Shown: in pieces, positions 3,603 through 5,818 of the stretch
Layout of the letters: each line of letters starts with the position of its first letter
How positions within the stretch are numbered: the first letter of the stretch is position 1
Assembly: GCA_938036845.1 (NCBI GenBank)
Contig: CALHWA010000129.1
Location: 1-5,818 of the forward strand
Length of the DNA stretch: 5,818 bases
From: an uncultured Candidatus Saccharibacteria bacterium
GTDB lineage: Bacteria > Patescibacteriota > Saccharimonadia > Saccharimonadales > Saccharimonadaceae
Direction: 5' to 3'
Notes under the pieces: generated by a model
Database searches by the model: none
Told to the model about the DNA's origin: nothing
What the model saw: only the letters and a program-made list of their open reading frames with translations
Translations under genes and position numbers: made by a program

Positions 3603-5818
3603 ATGAATACCGTCACCACATTCATTATTGTTTTTGGCTCGGCTGGTCTTATTCTTATCATCTTGTTTGTTGCCTTTATCGTTTATCGCAACAGTATGCG
3701 CGAGGCTAAGAACTACGAGCGAGGTCTCAAGATGGTGCCGATTCTCATCCACTTGCCACCTGCTAGTGACGATATCGACGGTGGGGGGCGCGACAAGCGT
3801 GACCTCACAGAGGAGGTGCTGTCGCAGGCTCAAGTGATGTACAACATCATTGCGAGTACCAGCACCAAGGGCTTTATGAGCCGGATCTATGGGCAACGCC
3901 ATGTGTCATTTGAAATTGTGGCGCGCGAGGGACTAGTGTATTACTATGCGGTGGTGCCAACAGTGCTGACGGACACAGTGCGCCAGGCAATTGCTGCAGC
4001 CTACCCATCGGCACGGTTAGAGGAGGTGTCGGAGCACTCAGTGTTTAGCAAGGTAGGTAAGGCGAGTGGGACAATTGGTGGTGAGTTTACTCTCCGTAAA
4101 GAATTTATTTACCCAATTTCCACCTATATGGAATCTAAGCGCGATGCGTCGCGGGCGCTGCTTAATGCAGTGTCTTCAGCTGGGCGCGAGGATGGGGTGG
4201 GAATCCAATTTTTGATCCGCCCAGCGTATGAGAAGTGGACGAAGCGCTCTATCTCAGCTGCCGAGCAGATCGTCAAGAACAAGGGTGAAAAAAAGAGTAG
4301 TGGTGGCAGTGGCCTCTCGGCGCGTGACGTTATGCAGGCACTATGGAAGCCGCCCGAGGCAAGTGACAAGAAGGAATTCCAAGCCGAGAAGCCGCTCAGT
4401 GCGGTGGAGCAGGCTAAGGTTGATGCTATCCAAGAGAAGATTCGCTACCCTGGCTATGAGGTAATGATCCGCGTGGTGGTGTCGTCCAATACGGCGGCGC
4501 GCTCACAGGTGCTGCTCAAGAATATTGTGGCAGCGTTTGCACTGTTTGATTCGCCGAGCTTTAACGGCTTTAAGTTTAACCTTACTAAGAATGTTGATGA
4601 GCTCGCGACAGCCTTTATCTTCCGATTCTTCCCGCAGGCAAATAGCCGTGATATTCTCAACTCAGTCGAGCTTGCAACTCTCTTTCATTTGCCAGACCAA
4701 AATAGCATTCCTACCTCGCAAGTCAAGCGCCAGATGAGTAAGCAAGTCGATGGCCCAACAGAGGTGATGGAGACGGGGCTGTTACTCGGCTACAATGAGT
4801 TCCGCGGCGTGCGCAAGCCGATTCGCCTGGCCGATAAAGACCGTCGGCGTCACATCCATATCATTGGTCAGACGGGTGTGGGTAAGTCGGTCTTGCAAGA
4901 GAACTTGGCCTACCAGGATATGCTGGCGGGGCGGGGTTTTGCCTTGGTTGATCCGCACGGTGACCTGGCTGAGGCGTTGCTTGCTAAAGTACCACGTGAT
5001 CGGGTAGAGGATATTGTCTACTTCGACCCAGGTGATATGAGCAACCCAATTGGTCTTAATATGTTTGAGTTCGACCACCCCGACCAAAAGGACTTCTTGG
5101 TGCAGGAGGCGATTAACATGCTATATGGCTTGTACGACCCAGGCCACACAGGTATCGTTGGGCCACGCCTCGAGCACATCTTCCGTAACTGTGCGTTGCT
5201 GCTGATGGCTGATCCTGCGGGTGGAACGTTTGTTGATGTGCCAAAGCTGCTGGTGGATGAGCAATTCCGTAATGCTAAGCTCAAATACGTGACGGACCGG
5301 CAGGTGCTCGACTTTTGGACGAAGGAGTTCCCAGCCTCGCAGCGCTCTAATGAAGCCGGTGACTTGATTAGCTGGGTGATCTCCAAGTTTGGCCCATTCA
5401 TCAGCAACGATGCAATGCGCAACATCATTGGCCAGACCAAGAGTGGCTTTAACTTCCCCGAGATTATGAATAACAACAAGATCTTGCTCGTCAACCTCTC
5501 TAAAGGTAAGATGGGTGATCTCAACTCGAAGCTGCTTGGTATTATCTTCGTCATGAAGTTCCAGGCGGCTGCGATGGCTCGGGCCAATATCCCCGAGCAC
5601 GAGCGCAAGGACTTTACACTCTACGTTGATGAGTTCCAGAACTTTGCCACCGATAGCTTCGAGACGATCCTCAGTGAGGCGCGTAAGTATCGCTTGAGTT
5701 TGGTCTTGGCCAACCAGTTTATGACGCAGCTCAAGGAAGAACTGCGCGAGGCGATCCTTGGTAACGTTGGTACAACCATTACCGGCCGAATTGGTACGAC
5801 TGATGCAGAGATCATGGT
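3603..5818 (+). CDS. Membrane-anchored TraG/VirD4-like type IV secretion ATPase, 3' end outside window
   Basis: Coupling-protein ATPases of this class form membrane-linked hexamers that pump DNA or proteins through type IV secretion or related machines. The window holds 738 codons and no stop. Residues 7-28 form one membrane helix, followed by R29, R33 and K36, so the bulk is cytoplasmic. Residues 40-400 are a long region of unknown function, apparently two related alpha/beta halves (about 75-215, with HVSFEIVAREGLVYYYAVVP; and 275-400) joined by a Ser/Gly/Lys-rich hinge (226-265). The ATPase core follows: Walker A GQTGVGKS (422-429), a conserved DPHGD (450-454), GPRLEH (520-525), Walker B LYVDEFQ (673-679; D676, E677) and VLANQ (701-705) with the motif-III glutamine Q705. 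The core fits TraG/VirD4/TraD-type DNA-binding ATPases better than VirB4. All visible catalytic residues are intact. It is translated from GGAG six bases upstream and directly follows the 143-aa gene. HerA/FtsK-like translocase is an alternative name for the same superfamily. The transported substrate is unknown. Confidence 0.92.
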   Translation, partial: MNTVTTFIIVFGSAGLILIILFVAFIVYRNSMREAKNYERGLKMVPILIHLPPASDDIDGGGRDKRDLTEEVLSQAQVMYNIIASTSTKGFMSRIYGQRHVSFEIVAREGLVYYYAVVPTVLTDTVRQAIAAAYPSARLEEVSEHSVFSKVGKASGTIGGEFTLRKEFIYPISTYMESKRDASRALLNAVSSAGREDGVGIQFLIRPAYEKWTKRSISAAEQIVKNKGEKKSSGGSGLSARDVMQALWKPPEASDKKEFQAEKPLSAVEQAKVDAIQEKIRYPGYEVMIRVVVSSNTAARSQVLLKNIVAAFALFDSPSFNGFKFNLTKNVDELATAFIFRFFPQANSRDILNSVELATLFHLPDQNSIPTSQVKRQMSKQVDGPTEVMETGLLLGYNEFRGVRKPIRLADKDRRRHIHIIGQTGVGKSVLQENLAYQDMLAGRGFALVDPHGDLAEALLAKVPRDRVEDIVYFDPGDMSNPIGLNMFEFDHPDQKDFLVQEAINMLYGLYDPGHTGIVGPRLEHIFRNCALLLMADPAGGTFVDVPKLLVDEQFRNAKLKYVTDRQVLDFWTKEFPASQRSNEAGDLISWVISKFGPFISNDAMRNIIGQTKSGFNFPEIMNNNKILLVNLSKGKMGDLNSKLLGIIFVMKFQAAAMARANIPEHERKDFTLYVDEFQNFATDSFETILSEARKYRLSLVLANQFMTQLKEELREAILGNVGTTITGRIGTTDAEIM

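Noticed and set aside
2991..3902. A 303-codon open frame on the minus strand spanning the divergent promoters, the 143-aa gene and the start of the ATPase gene
   Set aside because: It is antisense to two well-supported plus-strand genes and runs over both promoters and the deacetylase start. Its translation (many Leu, His, Arg and Cys) has no domain pattern; it is a shadow of GC-rich coding.
5018..5608. A 196-codon minus-strand open frame (and an overlapping 159-codon one) under the ATPase core
   Set aside because: Both lie opposite the conserved region between Walker A and Walker B, whose plus-strand motifs are unambiguous. The minus-strand products show no family features.
3603..5818. Calling the ATPase VirB4 or FtsK
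   Set aside because: The single N-terminal membrane helix, DPHGD after Walker A, and the DEFQ and LANQ motifs fit the TraG/VirD4/TraD type better. FtsK would need several membrane helices and a gamma domain, and VirB4 lacks the membrane anchor in this position.

Overview
The window holds five protein genes and one informative divergent promoter region. It most resembles a chromosome segment of a Candidate Phyla Radiation (Patescibacteria) bacterium, with Saccharibacteria (TM7) the best guess. The grounds are a membrane-anchored TraG/VirD4-like ATPase with a long N-terminal region of unknown function, directly preceded by a small Pro/Gln-rich protein, as I recall it from CPR genomes. Stops in use are TAG and TAA. 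No large reading frame is interrupted by TGA, so the code looks standard. The taxon is inferred from recalled family resemblance, not from a marker gene.

Layout from left to right: (1) 1-962, plus strand, the C-terminal third of a type I restriction HsdR subunit, markedly AT-rich. (2) 990-1223, plus strand, a small complete DUF167/YggU-family protein with GC-rich codon use. (3) 1224-1554, an AT-rich gap with no gene I can support. (4) 1555-3069, minus strand, a membrane-anchored polysaccharide deacetylase with an RsiV/PdaC-like (DUF4163/DUF3298-type) extracellular module and a full NodB catalytic domain. (5) 3070-3170, a divergent intergenic region with two extended -10 promoters and a 9-bp perfect inverted repeat between them. 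(6) 3171-3602, plus strand, a 143-aa protein with a disordered N-terminus and a charged helical C-terminus. (7) 3603 to beyond the right edge, plus strand, the TraG/VirD4-like ATPase, whose ATG directly follows the stop codon of gene 6.

Functionally there are two blocks. The left is a defence gene (HsdR), probably horizontally acquired judging from its base composition. The right is an envelope block: a cell-wall deacetylase divergently paired with a two-gene operon for a membrane-bound DNA-translocation or type IV secretion-like ATPase and its small partner. Both divergent promoters are placed so that the mRNAs would be leaderless or nearly so, while the internal ATPase gene has a clear Shine-Dalgarno sequence. 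The inverted repeat between the promoters could be a shared operator coordinating wall remodelling with the secretion apparatus; this is an inference. No RNA gene, insertion sequence or CRISPR array was found.
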